A stretch of 64,000 nt of DNA from an uncultured Streptomyces sp. (GTDB lineage: Bacteria; Actinomycetota; Actinomycetes; Streptomycetales; Streptomycetaceae): positions 124,001 through 188,000 of the forward strand of contig NZ_CANLBS010000009.1 of assembly GCF_947488945.1 (NCBI RefSeq), read 5' to 3'. The translations under genes and the position numbers were made by a program. The notes under the pieces were generated by a model that had not been told where the DNA came from, did no database searches, and was given only the letters and a program-made list of their open reading frames with translations. Of this stretch, positions 14,778-23,193 are shown in pieces (the first letter of the stretch is position 1; each line of letters begins with the position of its first letter).

Positions 14778-15257
14778 ATGACGAGGAAAAGAATCCCCGA
14801 ATGGGTGCCGGTGGCCGGTCTGCAACTACGCCTGTCCGGAATCCACTTCGACGCCATCCGGCTGCGCGGGGTGCGGGGCGAGGCGGTCTTCCAGCACCTG
14901 GTGACCCTCACGGACGGTGAACCGGGGCCGGTGGTGCGGGAGATCGCGGGCGGCCGGTGGACGTACTTCCTGATCCCGCCGGGCGAGAGCGCGGACTACG
15001 CCTGGCCGCCCGGCGCGACGTGCTTCGGACCGTCCGCCCGCGACCTGTACGTGGGGATTCCCGCCCCGGAGGGCAACACCTACCCGCTGACCTGGCGCTG
15101 CGGAGCGCCGGGGGTCGGGGAGTTCGTGGATGCGGAACTGCTGCACGGGCTGGTGACGGCCCAGTTGGCACCGTACGCCGAGGAGGTCGCGCCGCCCGAC
15201 CTCGCGGCCCTGCGGGACCACGCGGGGCCCGGAGCGCCAAGTCCCCTCCACCCGTGA
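14778..15257 (+). CDS. Hypothetical protein divergent from the XRE regulator
   Basis: A 159-aa soluble protein I do not recognise. It starts MTRKRIPEWVPVAGLQLRLSG and continues with beta-rich sequence (AVFQHLVTLTDGEPGP, GRWTYFLIPPGESADYAWPP) and an acidic end. There is no signal peptide, membrane segment or catalytic motif. The ATG at 14778 follows GGGGGGAATCC. It lies 73 bp from the divergent XRE gene, so it may be controlled from the same region, and 67 bp before the monooxygenase gene. Codon usage is typical of the chromosome. Confidence 0.7.
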   Translation: MTRKRIPEWVPVAGLQLRLSGIHFDAIRLRGVRGEAVFQHLVTLTDGEPGPVVREIAGGRWTYFLIPPGESADYAWPPGATCFGPSARDLYVGIPAPEGNTYPLTWRCGAPGVGEFVDAELLHGLVTAQLAPYAEEVAPPDLAALRDHAGPGAPSPLHP

Positions 15258-15324
15258 TCAATTCGCAACGGATTCCGTTTCCCGCCGAGACCCACCGCCG
15301 TCGTACGCCGTTACGCTCCGAAAC

Positions 15325-16503
15325 ATGTCCGACATCACCCCCACCGCCGGTGGTTCCGCCGATCCTGCCCTGTATCGCACGGAGGACCGGCCCGTGTACG
15401 TGGTCGGCGGCGGGCCGGGCGGGCTGGCCGCCGCAGCCGCGCTGCGGCAGCGCGGGGTGCGGGCGGTGGTGCTGGAGAAGTCGGAGCACGTCGGGGCCTC
15501 GTGGCGTCGGCATTACGACCGGCTGCATCTGCATACGACCCGGCGCTGGTCGGCGCTTCCCGGGCTGCCGATACCGCGCAGGTTCGGGCGGTGGGTGGCC
15601 CGCGCGGACGTGGTGCGGTACCTGGAGAAGTACGTCGAACACCACGAGCTGGAAGTGATCACGGGCGTGGAGGTGTCCCGGATCGAGCGGGCCGCCGACG
15701 GCACCGGCTGGCAGCTCCGGGCCAACGGCGGCCGGGTGCTGACGGGCCGTGCGGTCGTGGTCGCCACCGGGTTCAACCACACCCCGAAGCTGCCGGACTG
15801 GCCGGGGCGCGAGACGTACGCGGGGAAGCTCGTGCACGCCGCGGAGTACCGCGACGCGGAGCCGTACCGGGGCAAGGACGTGCTGGTCGTCGGGGTCGGG
15901 AACACCGGCGCGGAGATCGCCGTGGACCTGGTGGAGGGCGGCGCGGGCCGGGTGAGGATCGCGGTGCGCACCGCCCCGCACATCGTCCGGCGGTCGACGG
16001 CGGGCTGGCCCGCCCAGGCGACCGGCATCCTCGTGCGGCGGCTGCCGGTGCGGCTGGTGGACCGGGCCGGGGCGCTGATGGCGAAGGTGGCCGTGCCCGA
16101 TCTGTCCGCGCAGGGGCTGCCGCGGCCGTCCACCGGGCTGTACTCGCGGGTGAAGGAAGGCGCGATCCCGGTCCAGGACGTGGGGTTGATCGCCGCCGTG
16201 AAGTCGGGCCTGGTGGAGCCGACGGCAGCGGTGGAGTCGTTCGACGGGGAGAGCGTGGTGCTGGCGGACGGTTCGCGGATCACCCCGGAGGCGGTCGTAG
16301 CCGCCACCGGGTACGAGCGCCGGCTCGAAGGGCTCGTCGGCCACCTCGGCGTGCTCGACGCCCGCGGCCGTCCGGTCGTCCACGGTGCGCGGACGCCGGA
16401 ACAGGCGCCGGGCCTCTACTTCACCGGGTTCACCAACCCGATCAGCGGGATGTTCCGCGAAATGGCCCTGGACGCGCAGAAGATCGCGAAGCGGATCGGC
16501 TGA
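15325..16503 (+). CDS. Flavin-containing monooxygenase-like oxidoreductase
   Basis: A 392-aa FAD/NADPH enzyme of the FMO/YUCCA-like group. The N-terminal FAD-binding GGGPGG follows VYVVG (about residues 24-35). The FMO fingerprint F-x-G-x3-H-x3-Y/F appears as YAGKLVHAAEY. A second Rossmann motif GVGNTG lies in VLVVGVGNTGAEIAVDL, and the ATG-containing strand VAATGYERRL closes the fold. Likely reaction: NADPH- and oxygen-dependent oxygenation of a soft nucleophile or ketone; substrate unknown. No pathway genes are adjacent. Upstream is the hypothetical gene ending at 15257, downstream an SMI1/KNR4 gene. Start ATG at 15325 has only a weak Shine-Dalgarno. Confidence 0.9.
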   Translation: MSDITPTAGGSADPALYRTEDRPVYVVGGGPGGLAAAAALRQRGVRAVVLEKSEHVGASWRRHYDRLHLHTTRRWSALPGLPIPRRFGRWVARADVVRYLEKYVEHHELEVITGVEVSRIERAADGTGWQLRANGGRVLTGRAVVVATGFNHTPKLPDWPGRETYAGKLVHAAEYRDAEPYRGKDVLVVGVGNTGAEIAVDLVEGGAGRVRIAVRTAPHIVRRSTAGWPAQATGILVRRLPVRLVDRAGALMAKVAVPDLSAQGLPRPSTGLYSRVKEGAIPVQDVGLIAAVKSGLVEPTAAVESFDGESVVLADGSRITPEAVVAATGYERRLEGLVGHLGVLDARGRPVVHGARTPEQAPGLYFTGFTNPISGMFREMALDAQKIAKRIG

Positions 16504-16587
16504 GCCGGCCGGGCGTCGCCGACCGCCCGCCCGGCACGCGTCCGGGTGTACCGGAGCGATGTCACAGGCGCGGTCTACGGTCGGGGC

Positions 16588-17367
16588 ATGACCGACGACT
16601 CAGTGGCGACGTTCGACGCGGCATGGAACCGGTTCACCGGCTGGATGGCCGCGCACGTCCCCATCGATCTCGCGGCGCTGCGACCGGCCGCCACCGCCGA
16701 GGAGATCACCGATCTCGAAACGCGGCTCGGCTTTCCCCTCCATCCGCACCTGAAGGCACTGCTGGGGCGGCACGACGGCGTGATCCCCCACCCCGAGCCG
16801 CAGCATCACTACGCCGGGGCGTTCCTTCCGCTGAGCCACCGGCTGCTTGGAACCGAGGCCATCGCCACCGCGCAGGAGCATCTGGCGAACGGCCTCGGAG
16901 AGGCCGTCGCCGTGCTTTCGTGCGGGGACGACCTCTACGACCACGCACATCAGTGGGTGCCCTTCGCCCGCCCCAACGACGGGGGCACTGCCTTCATCGA
17001 TCACCGGCCGGGTCCGACGTACGGGCACGTGTACGAGATGGGGCTCGGGTCCGGCGCCACCGAGGCCACGGGCTGGGCCGTCGACCTGGCCGGCCTGTTC
17101 GACGCTCTCGCCACGAGCCTGGAGTCGGACACGCCTTTCGTCGGCTGGTGGCCCGAGCCGCTGGAGCTTCGTTCCGGGCACACCTGCCTGGGCTGGGACC
17201 ACTCCGCCCGTCCGGTGGGCAGCGGCTGGCCGGCGCCGCGCACGCCCGTTCCGGCGGTCCGGCCCGCTCGGCACGAAAACCGCAAGCTCGGACGACTGCT
17301 CGGCACGCTCAAGCCGGACGGCCGCCGTAGCCCCGGGGAAGGACCGCAGGGGCCGGTGCGTCAGTGA
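16588..17367 (+). CDS. SMI1/KNR4 (SUKH)-family protein
   Basis: A 259-aa protein of the SUKH superfamily. The N-terminal part shows LRPAATAEEITDLETRLGFPLHPHLKALLGRHDG, the classic SMI1/KNR4 opening, followed by FLPLSHRLLG and WVPFARPNDGG. SUKH proteins commonly serve as immunity proteins against nuclease or deaminase toxins, but many Streptomyces copies are solitary and of unknown role; no toxin gene is visible nearby. The ATG at 16588 sits after TCGGGGC. The 3' end overlaps the converging GNAT gene by 7 bp, so the last codons of both are in a shared segment. Confidence 0.85.
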   Translation: MTDDSVATFDAAWNRFTGWMAAHVPIDLAALRPAATAEEITDLETRLGFPLHPHLKALLGRHDGVIPHPEPQHHYAGAFLPLSHRLLGTEAIATAQEHLANGLGEAVAVLSCGDDLYDHAHQWVPFARPNDGGTAFIDHRPGPTYGHVYEMGLGSGATEATGWAVDLAGLFDALATSLESDTPFVGWWPEPLELRSGHTCLGWDHSARPVGSGWPAPRTPVPAVRPARHENRKLGRLLGTLKPDGRRSPGEGPQGPVRQ

Positions 17368-17918
17368 CCGCCGGTGGGGGGCTGATTCCCGAACTCGTGG
17401 GCGAGCAGGCTGAACAGGACGACGTCCTGGTGACGCCCGGCGACGTAGACATGCTCGCGGAGGCGGCCCTCCTCCACGAAGCCGAGGCCGCGGTGGAAGG
17501 CGAGGGACGCTTCGTTGTCCGCGAGGACCCGTACGCCGCAGCGGTGGAAGCGCCGCTCGGCGAACATGTAGCGGAGCAGCATCCCCACCGCCTCCCGCGC
17601 GTACCCCTTGCGCCGGTGGTCGGCGCCGAGGGAGATGCCGTACTCGAACCAGCCCTCACGCGCGTTCGCGTGGTGGGGGCCGAGCGTGCCGACCGGTTCA
17701 CCGGTGTCGAGCGCCTCGATCACCAGTCGGAAGCAGTCGCCCTCGGACTTCTCGGCCGCCAGCTCCTTCGCCCGCGCCCGGTGGCTCTCGGCCGAACGGG
17801 GCGGCAGCAGCAGGTCCCCCCGTCGCTCCTCCTCCACGGCGAAGCGCATCAGCGCCCCGGCGTCTTCGGGCTCGACGGCGCGCAGGCGTATCCGTTCCCC
17901 GGTCCAGAATGAGGTCAT
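17361..17918 (-). CDS. GNAT-family N-acetyltransferase (RimJ/RimL type)
   Basis: A 185-aa acetyl-CoA-dependent transferase. It opens with IRLRAVEPEDAGALMRF, has GWFEYGISLGADHRRKGYAREA with the acetyl-CoA pyrophosphate loop (RRKGYA), and ends in the RVLADNEASLAFHRGLGFVEEGRLREHVY block typical of RimJ/RimL and ribosomal or small-molecule acetyltransferases. The start at 17918 (MTSFWTGERI) is chosen by domain fit; an upstream open stretch with GTG/ATG codons cannot be excluded because Shine-Dalgarno signals are weak. It converges with, and overlaps by 7 bp, the SMI1/KNR4 gene. Acceptor substrate unknown. Confidence 0.88.
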   Translation of the reverse strand: MTSFWTGERIRLRAVEPEDAGALMRFAVEEERRGDLLLPPRSAESHRARAKELAAEKSEGDCFRLVIEALDTGEPVGTLGPHHANAREGWFEYGISLGADHRRKGYAREAVGMLLRYMFAERRFHRCGVRVLADNEASLAFHRGLGFVEEGRLREHVYVAGRHQDVVLFSLLAHEFGNQPPTGGH

Positions 17919-18029
17919 CCGGCATTCGATCACGGCGCCGGGGCGCGGGCGAGGGGTTTTCGCGGGCATGGGACCGGTCGAAAGCGGTTCCCGGATGAGG
18001 CGTGCACCATCCGGCTAGGGTGCCGAGGC

Positions 18030-18743
18030 ATGACCGAGAGAGACGAACTTACGCCGTTGACGCGGTTGTTGGCCGACCTGACCGATCCGGTCCACGGCGC
18101 CCCGCCGCTCCACAGCGGCGCTGCCGTCAGACCTGAGCTCCTTCGGCTCCTCGCGCCCCGGCTCGGTCTGCTCCCGGCCGATGTCTTCACCCTCGCCGGA
18201 CTCGACGTGCCCGAGGACCTGGCCCCGGCGGACCCGGCCGCCGGCAGTCTGCTGCCCCAACTCGTCCGCGCCGCCCTCGATCTGCCTTCGCAGCGGCGTG
18301 AGGCGTTGCGGGCCTTCGTGGAGGCGCTGCCCGCGACGGGCGTCACCCGCCCGGCCCGCCTGTCACCGGTGTACGCGAGGGGTGGTTCCGGCCCGGGCTC
18401 TCTCCTCATGAGTCTCGCGGACAACCGGAACCTCGGGTGGACAGCGACCGCGAAGACGTTCCTCCTCCTCACCGGCAGGTACTGGGCCGCCTCCAGCTAC
18501 GGCGGCGTGAGCCAGGGGCGCGTACCGGTCACGCCCGAGTTGCTCATCGACTTCGCCGTCGTGCTGGGTGTTCCCGCCACCGATCTCTCCCTGGCGACCG
18601 GTGTACCGCTGCCCGGGACCGTCCCGCCGCCCCCACCCGCGACATCCGGTGTCGCGGGACTCGTGCAGGACGTGCGACGGCTCGACAGGGAGGAACTGCG
18701 GCGGGTCGTCGAGCACGCGCGGTCCCTGGCTCAGCGGCGGTAG
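18030..18743 (+). CDS. Hypothetical protein with HTH-like C-terminal part
   Basis: A 237-aa protein I cannot name. The N-terminal half is helical and leucine-rich (LTRLLADLTDPVHGAPP, LLRLLAPRLGLLPADVF). Residues about 125-195 (LADNRNLGWTATAKTFLLLT through PVTPELLIDFAVVLGVPATDL) read like a degenerate XRE helix-turn-helix, including the late segment that resembles ia-xaLgv. A proline stretch and a final charged helix (VQDVRRLDREELRRVVEHAR) follow. It could be a DNA-binding regulator. It ends 16 bp before the converging MFS gene. The ATG at 18030 lacks a strong Shine-Dalgarno and lies just after TAGGGT, a possible -10, so a leaderless transcript is possible. Confidence 0.65.
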   Translation: MTERDELTPLTRLLADLTDPVHGAPPLHSGAAVRPELLRLLAPRLGLLPADVFTLAGLDVPEDLAPADPAAGSLLPQLVRAALDLPSQRREALRAFVEALPATGVTRPARLSPVYARGGSGPGSLLMSLADNRNLGWTATAKTFLLLTGRYWAASSYGGVSQGRVPVTPELLIDFAVVLGVPATDLSLATGVPLPGTVPPPPPATSGVAGLVQDVRRLDREELRRVVEHARSLAQRR

Positions 18744-18759
18744 CCGATGCCGGCCCCCG

Positions 18760-20130
18760 TCACCCGGTCGGCACCCGCGCCCCCTCCGTCGCGACCTTCC
18801 GCCGGATGACCAGGGCCATCAGGGCGGCCGCCGCGCACAGAGCCCCGGAGGCGTACCAGACCGGGTCGTAGGAGCCGAAGGCGTCGCGGGCCACGCCGCC
18901 GAGGAAGGCGACCAGTGCGGCGCCGACCTGGTGGGAGGCGAGGACCCAGCCGAAGACGATGGCGCTGTCCTGGCCGTACTGCTCGCGGCACAGGGCGATG
19001 GTGGGCGGCACGGTGGCGACCCAGTCCAGACCGTAGAAGACGATGAAGAAGACCATCGGCGGGTGGACGGTCGGCAGCATCAGCATGGGCAGGAAGAGCA
19101 GCGAGATCCCGCGCAGGGCGTAGTAGACGGCGAGCAGGCGGCGGGGTTCGAAGCGGTCGGTGAGCCAGCCCGAGAAGACCGTGCCGATCACGTCGAACAC
19201 CCCGATGACCGCCAGCAGGGACGCGGCCGTGGTGATCTGCATGCCGTGGTCGTGGGCGGACGGCACGAAGTGGGTGCGGATCAGGCCGTTGGTGGAGGCG
19301 CCGCAGATCGCGAACGTGCCGGCCAGCAGCCAGAACGGGCCGGTGCGGGCCGCGTCGAACAGGACGCGTACCGCCCGGCCGGCCGCACCCCGGGCGGGGG
19401 CCGGCTTCTCCACGTACGCGCCGCCGTACGGGGCGAGGCCCACGTCGGCGGGGTGGTCGCGCATCAGCAGGCAGACGAAGGGCACCACCACCAGCGCGGC
19501 CAGGGCCACGGTGACCGAGGCGGGACGCCAGCCGTGGTGTTCGACGATCCACGCGCACAGCGGCAGGAAGACGAGCTGGCCGGAGGCCCCGGCGGCGGTC
19601 AGGATGCCGGTGACCAGGCCCCGCCGGGCGGTGAACCAGCGGTCGGTGACGGTCGCGGAGAAGGCCATGGCCATGGAGCCGGTACCGAGCCCCACCAACA
19701 GGCCCCAGTAGAGCATCAGTTGCCAGCTCGCGGTCATCCAGACGCTGGCGAGCGCGCCGAGGGCCACCATGGACAGGGCGACGGCCACCACCCGCCGGAT
19801 GCCGAACCGGTCCATCAGGGCGGCGGCGAACGGCGCGGTGAGGCCGTAGAGCGCCATGTCGATCGAGACGGCGAAGCCGATCTCGCCCCGCGACCAGCCG
19901 AACTCGTCCTGCAACGGGTCCATGAGGAGGCCGGGCAGCGAGTTGAAGGCGGCCCCGCCGATGATCGTCACGAAGGTGACGGCGGCGACGATCCAGGCCC
20001 GGTGGACACGGAATCGGGAGGTACGGGCCTTCGGCAGCGCGGCAGTGAGGCCGTCGGCGGCGGGGGTCGCGGGCCCGTGCTCGTCGTCCCGGGCGGCGCT
20101 CTCGGTTGTCTGGGTCACGTTCCTCAGCAT
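18760..20130 (-). CDS. MFS transporter, monocarboxylate/oxalate-formate-like
   Basis: A 456-aa major-facilitator protein with twelve predicted membrane helices and a ~40-residue cytoplasmic N-terminus. The GALMDRFGIRRV-type loop between helices 2 and 3 (AALMDRFGIRRVVAV) and the equivalent SGWLTDRFEPRRLLAV in the second half are both present. The layout, with a long central loop (PYGGAYVEKPAPARGAAGRA), resembles MCT/OxlT-like porters that move small carboxylates with protons, but substrate cannot be inferred. It is divergent from the MOSC gene. Start at 20130 is by longest frame; a GTG at 20118 preceded by GAGGA is an alternative. Confidence 0.88.
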   Translation of the reverse strand: MLRNVTQTTESAARDDEHGPATPAADGLTAALPKARTSRFRVHRAWIVAAVTFVTIIGGAAFNSLPGLLMDPLQDEFGWSRGEIGFAVSIDMALYGLTAPFAAALMDRFGIRRVVAVALSMVALGALASVWMTASWQLMLYWGLLVGLGTGSMAMAFSATVTDRWFTARRGLVTGILTAAGASGQLVFLPLCAWIVEHHGWRPASVTVALAALVVVPFVCLLMRDHPADVGLAPYGGAYVEKPAPARGAAGRAVRVLFDAARTGPFWLLAGTFAICGASTNGLIRTHFVPSAHDHGMQITTAASLLAVIGVFDVIGTVFSGWLTDRFEPRRLLAVYYALRGISLLFLPMLMLPTVHPPMVFFIVFYGLDWVATVPPTIALCREQYGQDSAIVFGWVLASHQVGAALVAFLGGVARDAFGSYDPVWYASGALCAAAALMALVIRRKVATEGARVPTG

Positions 20131-20287
20131 CGGGCGCGGCGGGGAAGGCGACGAGTGGCCGGATGGCCATGGTTCGCAAGGATCGGGCCACAGGGAGGGC
20201 GGCCGGGTTCCCCGCCCCGGCCCAGGGGTGCGGCCGACCGTCTACGCTCGGCCCTGTCGGCGGACGGACGAGGACGGGGCGGGGGCC

Positions 20288-20832
20288 ATGGGCGCGCGGG
20301 TGACGGCGGTCAGCAGCATGGGGACGTACGCGTTCACCAAACCGAACCGGGAGAGCGTCACGCTGCTCGCCGGGCTCGGGGTGGAGGGGGACGTGCACGC
20401 GGGCGAGAAGATCAAGCACCGGTTCCGCATGACCTACGAACCGGACCTGCCCAACCTCCGCCAGGTCCACCTGATGCACGAGGAGTTGTTCGACGAGCTG
20501 AACGGCAAGGGCTTCGCCGTGTCGGCCGGACAACTCGGCGAGAACATCACCACCGCGGTCTCGACCTGCTGTCGCTGCCGACCGGCGCCCTGCTGCACCT
20601 CGGCCCGGAGGCCGTCGTGGAGGTGACTGGTCTGCGCAACCCGTGCGCGCAGCTCGACGCCTTCCAGCAGGGGCTGCTGAAGGAGATGTTCGCCATCGAC
20701 GCGGAGACCGGGGAGTTCACCTTCAAGGCCGGGATCATGAGCGTGGTCCGGCAGGGCGGTGTGGTCCGCCCCGGCGACACCGTCGACGTCGTCCTGCCCG
20801 TGGGGCCGCACCGCCCGATGGAGCGTGTGTGA
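20288..20832 (+). pseudogene. MOSC-domain protein interrupted by a single-base frameshift
   Basis: The reading frame from ATG 20288 encodes MGARVTAVSSMGTYAFTKP through GQLGENITT, then runs into unrelated cysteine/arginine-rich sequence. Continuing in the next frame from about 20554 gives GLDLLSLPTGALLHLGPEAV, VTGLRNPCAQLD and DTVDVVLPVGPHRPMERV, the normal second half of a MOSC protein. Adding one C in ACCACC-GCGG near 20553 restores a continuous 181-aa protein. MOSC domains handle sulfur or molybdenum cofactor chemistry; the conserved cysteine lies in the second half (RNPCAQ). Either a real null mutation or a base-calling error in a GC-rich run. Codon bias on both sides is intact, so any decay is very recent. 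Confidence 0.8.
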
Positions 20833-20901
20833 CCGGGGTTCCCCGTCGCCCACGCGCCGCCTGCCCGTCCACGCACCATCTTTCCGGAACGAGGAATGCG
20901 C

Positions 20902-21282
20902 ATGTACTGGTCCGTACGCCAGGAGTTCGACCGCGCCGCGGGCCGGGCGGTGGGCTGGGGCATCGGGCTGCTGGCCGTGTCCGCGGTGCTGCTCGGCTGG
21001 TTCGGCTTCCTGCTGCTGACGCCGTTCACCGCCACCGAGTACCAGGACGAGGTGGAGTGCGACGCCCCGGTCTCGGACACCTACGCCGGCAACACCCGGT
21101 CGCTCTGCCACGGCGAGCGGGACTGGCCCGAGTTGGTGGGGATACTCGCCCTCGCGGTGCCCACCACCGCCGCGGGCACCGCGCTCTGGGCGGTCGGCAG
21201 CTCGCGGAAGCGGACCACCGACCATGTGCTGCGGCTGCTGGAACTCCAGGAGTCCGAGCAGCGCGACCGCACCGGCTCCTGA
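20902..21282 (+). CDS. Small two-helix membrane protein
   Basis: A 126-aa hypothetical protein starting MYWSVRQEFDRAAGRAVGWG. Two hydrophobic segments (about 20-42, GIGLLAVSAVLLGWFGFLLL; about 80-100, LVGILALAVPTTAAGTALWA) flank an extracytoplasmic loop of about 40 residues that has two cysteines (VECDAP, RSLCHG), possibly disulfide bonded. A charged tail ends LRLLELQESEQRDRTGS. The ATG at 20902 is preferred to one two codons upstream because GAGGA then has normal spacing. It may be co-transcribed with the MOSC gene, 69 bp upstream. No family recognised. Confidence 0.65.
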   Translation: MYWSVRQEFDRAAGRAVGWGIGLLAVSAVLLGWFGFLLLTPFTATEYQDEVECDAPVSDTYAGNTRSLCHGERDWPELVGILALAVPTTAAGTALWAVGSSRKRTTDHVLRLLELQESEQRDRTGS

Positions 21283-21388
21283 GCCGCGGGGTGCGGGGAA
21301 GGGGAGCGGCGCCCCAGGGCTTTCCCCTCGCAGCAGGGACGTGGACCGGTTCGTGGTCCGTGCCACTGGTCGATTTCCGGGAGTAGTC

Positions 21389-22381
21389 ATGCCGCACCGT
21401 GTGGTGGTTCTCGCCCTGGACGGGGTCATACCGTTCGAACTGGGCATCCCTCAGCGCATATTCGGCCGTTCCCTGAGCCGCGAGCCCCTGAACCGGGGCG
21501 AGAAGCTGTACGACGTGGTGACCTGCTCGGTGCGGCCGCCGGGGCCGGTGCTCACCGACGCGGACTTCTCCGTCGTGGTGGAGCACGGTCCCGAGGTACT
21601 GGCCACGGCCGACACCGTCGTCGTCCCGGCCTCCTACGAACTGGGTCCGGTCCACGAACAGGGCGTCCTCACCGAGGAACTGGCCGCCGCGTTCGCGCAC
21701 GTGCGCCCCGGTACCCGGCTGGTCTCGATCTGCACCGGCGGTTACGTGCTGGCCGCCGCGGGCTTCCTGGACGGTCGGCCGGCCACCACCCACTGGGCGT
21801 CCGCCGACCACTTCCAGCGGCTGTTCCCACGGGTCCGGGTCGATCCCGACGTGCTCTTCGTCGACGACGGGGACGTGCTGACCTCCGCCGGGGTGGCCGC
21901 CGGGATCGACCTGTGCCTGCACATCGTGCGGCGCGACCACGGGACGGCGGTGGCCAACGAGGTCGCCCGGCGCACGGTCGTGCCCCCGCACCGCGACGGC
22001 GGGCAGGCGCAGTACATCGAACGCCCTTTGCCGGAGCCGGGGTTGGCGAGCACCGTGGCGGCCAGGACCTGGGCGCTCGGGCGGCTGGGCGAGCCGATCC
22101 CGCTGCGCGACATGGCCCGGCGGGAGGCGATGAGCGTGCGGACCTTCACCCGGAGGTTCCGCGAGGAGGTCGGCGTGAGCCCGGGGCAGTGGCTCACCCT
22201 GCAGCGGGTCGAACGGGCCCGCCGACTGCTGGAATCGACCGGGCTCTCGGTCGACCAGGTCGCCCGGGACGCGGGCTTCCGCACGGCGACCTCGCTGCGG
22301 CAGCACTTCCGGGCGGCGGTGGGGGTGACGCCGACCGTGTACCGCAAGACGTTCCGGGCCACGGCGGGTGACCGCGCCTGA
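21389..22381 (+). CDS. GlxA-family AraC-type regulator with DJ-1/PfpI domain
   Basis: A 330-aa regulator. The N-terminal DJ-1/PfpI-like domain (about 1-170, MPHRVVVLALDGVIPFELG through VSICTGGYVLAAAGFLDG) keeps the nucleophile-elbow cysteine (SICTGGYVL). The C-terminal AraC helix-turn-helix pair (about 225-325) includes PLRDMARREAMSVRTFTRRF and DQVARDAGFRTATSLRQHFR. GlxA-type proteins respond to small metabolites and in Streptomyces regulate amino-acid, cholesterol or development functions. GGGAG precedes the ATG. It is monocistronic: a tandem repeat array and a hairpin follow. Its target is unknown. Confidence 0.92.
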   Translation: MPHRVVVLALDGVIPFELGIPQRIFGRSLSREPLNRGEKLYDVVTCSVRPPGPVLTDADFSVVVEHGPEVLATADTVVVPASYELGPVHEQGVLTEELAAAFAHVRPGTRLVSICTGGYVLAAAGFLDGRPATTHWASADHFQRLFPRVRVDPDVLFVDDGDVLTSAGVAAGIDLCLHIVRRDHGTAVANEVARRTVVPPHRDGGQAQYIERPLPEPGLASTVAARTWALGRLGEPIPLRDMARREAMSVRTFTRRFREEVGVSPGQWLTLQRVERARRLLESTGLSVDQVARDAGFRTATSLRQHFRAAVGVTPTVYRKTFRATAGDRA

Positions 22382-22427
22382 CGTTGTGGTGTCGGCGTAC
22401 ACCACGGCTTCGGTCCGACGGCGTACG

Positions 22428-22494
22428 GCGGCGCGGCGCACCCGGACACAGCGGCGCGGCGCACCCGGACACGGCGGTGCGGCGCACCCGGACC
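22428..22494. repeat. 23-bp tandem repeat, 2.9 copies
   Basis: Two near-identical 23-bp units (22428-22450, 22451-22473, one mismatch) and a third of 21 bp (22474-22494) share the core GCGGCGCACCCGGAC. They sit between the converging GlxA and RsbW-like genes, just after the GlxA stop. No spacer separates units, so this is a minisatellite and not a CRISPR. Confidence 0.85.
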
Positions 22495-22521
22495 GGACCG
22501 GTGGCCTCTCAAACGCACGAC

Positions 22522-22545
22522 GGCCCGGTCCGTGCGGACCGGGCC
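22522..22545. terminator. Bidirectional hairpin between convergent genes
   Basis: GGCCCGGTCCG pairs with CGGACCGGGCC around a minimal loop (11 bp formal stem). Placed between the GlxA stop (22381) and the stop of the RsbW-like gene (22557), it can end both transcripts. Confidence 0.7.
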
Positions 22546-22556
22546 CCGAGTCGGCG

Positions 22557-23051
22557 TCAGCCCAGTTCGGTCAGGGTGTCCGAATAGACCAGGGCGGCTT
22601 CACCGGTGCACGGGAGTTCCGTGACCGGCGGCACGGCGCCCGGACCGCACCGGTCCACCTCGCACCAGATCTGCTTGCCCTCGCCCTCGGGCTGCCACCC
22701 CCACCGGTCGGCGAGCCCGTCGACCAGTTCGAGTCCGCGGCCGTTGGTGTCGTCGCCCTCGGCGTGCCGCTGCTGCGGCGGGCGCCCGCTCGCGTCCGCC
22801 ACCTCCACGCGGACCGTGCCGGCCGCCCCGGTCGCGCCCGCGGAGCCGAAGAGCATCCGCAGCACCGCCGGGCAGCCCGTGTGGACCACGGCATTGGTGA
22901 CGAGTTCCGAGATCAGCAGAATCAGCGTCTCGGCAAGCGGCTCGTCGTCTCCTATACCGGACCCGACCAGGCGGGACCGCGCCCATCTGCGGGCCCGTCC
23001 CACCTCCGCGGGATCCGGCCCGACCTCAAGCTGAACCTGAAGCACCTGCAC
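22557..23051 (-). CDS. RsbW-like anti-sigma-factor-type ATP-binding protein
   Basis: A 164-aa GHKL-ATPase of the RsbW/SpoIIAB-like family abundant in Streptomyces. The N box is ISELVTNAVVHTG, the G1 box VEVADASGRPP and the G2 segment DDTNGRGLELVDGLADRWG. Such proteins are Ser kinases or anti-sigma factors that bind STAS antagonists; a STAS antagonist and a sigma factor gene lie 1.2-2 kb away. The start is a GTG with a weak Shine-Dalgarno (GTGAGCG), so a downstream start is possible. The palindrome TCACGGAACGTGA lies in the upstream region. Which sigma factor it controls is not shown. Confidence 0.9.
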   Translation of the reverse strand: MQVLQVQLEVGPDPAEVGRARRWARSRLVGSGIGDDEPLAETLILLISELVTNAVVHTGCPAVLRMLFGSAGATGAAGTVRVEVADASGRPPQQRHAEGDDTNGRGLELVDGLADRWGWQPEGEGKQIWCEVDRCGPGAVPPVTELPCTGEAALVYSDTLTELG

Positions 23052-23101
23052 CGCTCACACCATCCGAACCGGCGGACACATCGCCTCGCGCCTCCTCAGG
23101 G

Positions 23102-23114
23102 TCACGGAACGTGA
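23102..23114. promoter_or_regulatory. Palindrome TCACG-N3-CGTGA upstream of the RsbW-like gene
   Basis: A perfect 5+5 inverted repeat with a 3-bp spacer, 50 bp before the GTG of the ATPase gene and 80 bp before the small ORF on the other strand. It is a candidate operator for the divergent region; the protein is unknown. Confidence 0.35.
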
Positions 23115-23193
23115 TTCCCTTGCGCGACAGCATGGTTGACGTACAGTCACCGCAACAAGCGCTTCGGGCATATTCCAGCGCGAAGGAGTACGC

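Noticed and set aside
22428..22494. Possible CRISPR array.
   Set aside because: Units are directly adjacent without spacers, and no cas gene is present.
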